From NCBI GenBank assembly GCA_946479855.1, contig CAMLHL010000112.1, forward strand, positions 1 through 5,788: a stretch of DNA of 5,788 bases. The letters are read 5' to 3'. The notes under the pieces were generated by a model. The model made no database searches. It was not told the origin of the DNA and saw only the letters and a program-made list of their open reading frames with translations. The translations under genes and the position numbers were made by a program. How positions within the stretch are numbered: the first letter of the stretch is position 1; each line of letters starts with the position of its first letter. The DNA is from an uncultured Pseudomonadota bacterium (lineage in GTDB: Bacteria > Pseudomonadota > Gammaproteobacteria > Burkholderiales > Rhodocyclaceae). Shown here piece after piece: positions 5,623-5,788 of the stretch.

Positions 5623-5788
5623 GTGACCGAGACCTTTTACGAAGTGCTGCGCCGCCAGGGCATCACCCGGCGCAGTTTCCTGAAATTCTGCAGCCTGACG
5701 GCGACTTCGCTCGGGCTGGGCTCTGCCGCTGCGCCGCGCATCGCCCATGCGCTGGAAACCAAGGCGCGAACGCCGGTGATCTGGCTGC
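5623..5788 (+). CDS. hyaA: Uptake [NiFe]-hydrogenase small subunit precursor (N-terminal 55 residues only)
   Basis: The small subunit carries the iron-sulfur clusters that pass electrons from hydrogen oxidation at the large subunit to a membrane cytochrome b. Only the export signal and the first mature residues are in the window. The start (M)[18 protein letters not shown] closely resembles the E. coli HyaA N-terminus. The twin-arginine motif TRRSFLK (R16, R17) is followed by a hydrophobic stretch ([13 protein letters not shown]). A likely cleavage site is AHA before LET, at residue 43. The mature part TPVIWL leads toward the first cluster region, beyond the edge. The folded heterodimer would be exported by Tat and act on the periplasmic face. 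The usual symbols are hyaA, hupS or hoxK, and which hydrogenase subgroup it belongs to cannot be decided without the cysteines. The large-subunit gene should follow. Confidence 0.93.
   Translation, partial: MTETFYEVLRRQGITRRSFLKFCSLTATSLGLGSAAAPRIAHALETKARTPVIWL

Overview
The window looks like chromosomal DNA of a high-GC, respiratory betaproteobacterium. The Rhodocyclales (Dechloromonas/Azospira-like) would fit, but that placement is inferred from gene content and protein style, not from a search. It holds three units: a cytochrome c maturation operon, a very large cyclic-di-GMP signalling gene, and the first codons of an uptake [NiFe] hydrogenase operon.

Left part, minus strand (about 1-2352): ccmA, ccmB, ccmC, ccmD and the start of ccmE, in the classical System I order. 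Every junction overlaps (TGATG between ccmA and ccmB, ATGA at the other three), so the genes are probably translationally coupled. They encode the CcmAB ATPase/permease, the CcmC haem-handling protein, the small CcmD helper and the periplasmic haem chaperone CcmE, which runs off the left edge. The rest of the pathway (ccmF, ccmG, ccmH/I) would be expected beyond that edge.

Middle, minus strand (2476-5349): one 957-residue protein with four CBS motifs, a PAS domain, a GGDEF domain with intact active site and I-site, an EAL domain with intact catalytic residues, and a C-terminal zinc-binding CZB-like domain. It is probably a multi-input enzyme that can both make and degrade c-di-GMP. A 123-bp gap separates it from ccmA and carries an 11-bp-period direct repeat of the kind bound by OmpR/PhoB-family regulators.

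Right part: a 273-bp divergent intergenic region (5350-5622), then the start of a hydrogenase small-subunit gene on the plus strand with a twin-arginine signal peptide. The intergenic region is rich in candidate regulatory sites. It has a full match to the sigma-54 -24/-12 promoter, a TTG-N5-CAA palindrome like the HupR/HoxA-type activator site, a 9-of-10 FNR/Anr box, IHF-like AT-rich DNA and other palindromes nearer the c-di-GMP gene. The hydrogenase therefore looks sigma-54 dependent and enhancer-activated, with possible oxygen control.

The shared theme is respiratory and redox physiology: cytochrome c assembly, hydrogen oxidation and a c-di-GMP switch with nucleotide-, PAS- and zinc-type sensors. 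No wholly new system is evident. The most distinctive items are the domain architecture of the middle gene and the layered hydrogenase control region. No RNA genes, insertion sequences, CRISPR arrays or convincing terminators were seen.
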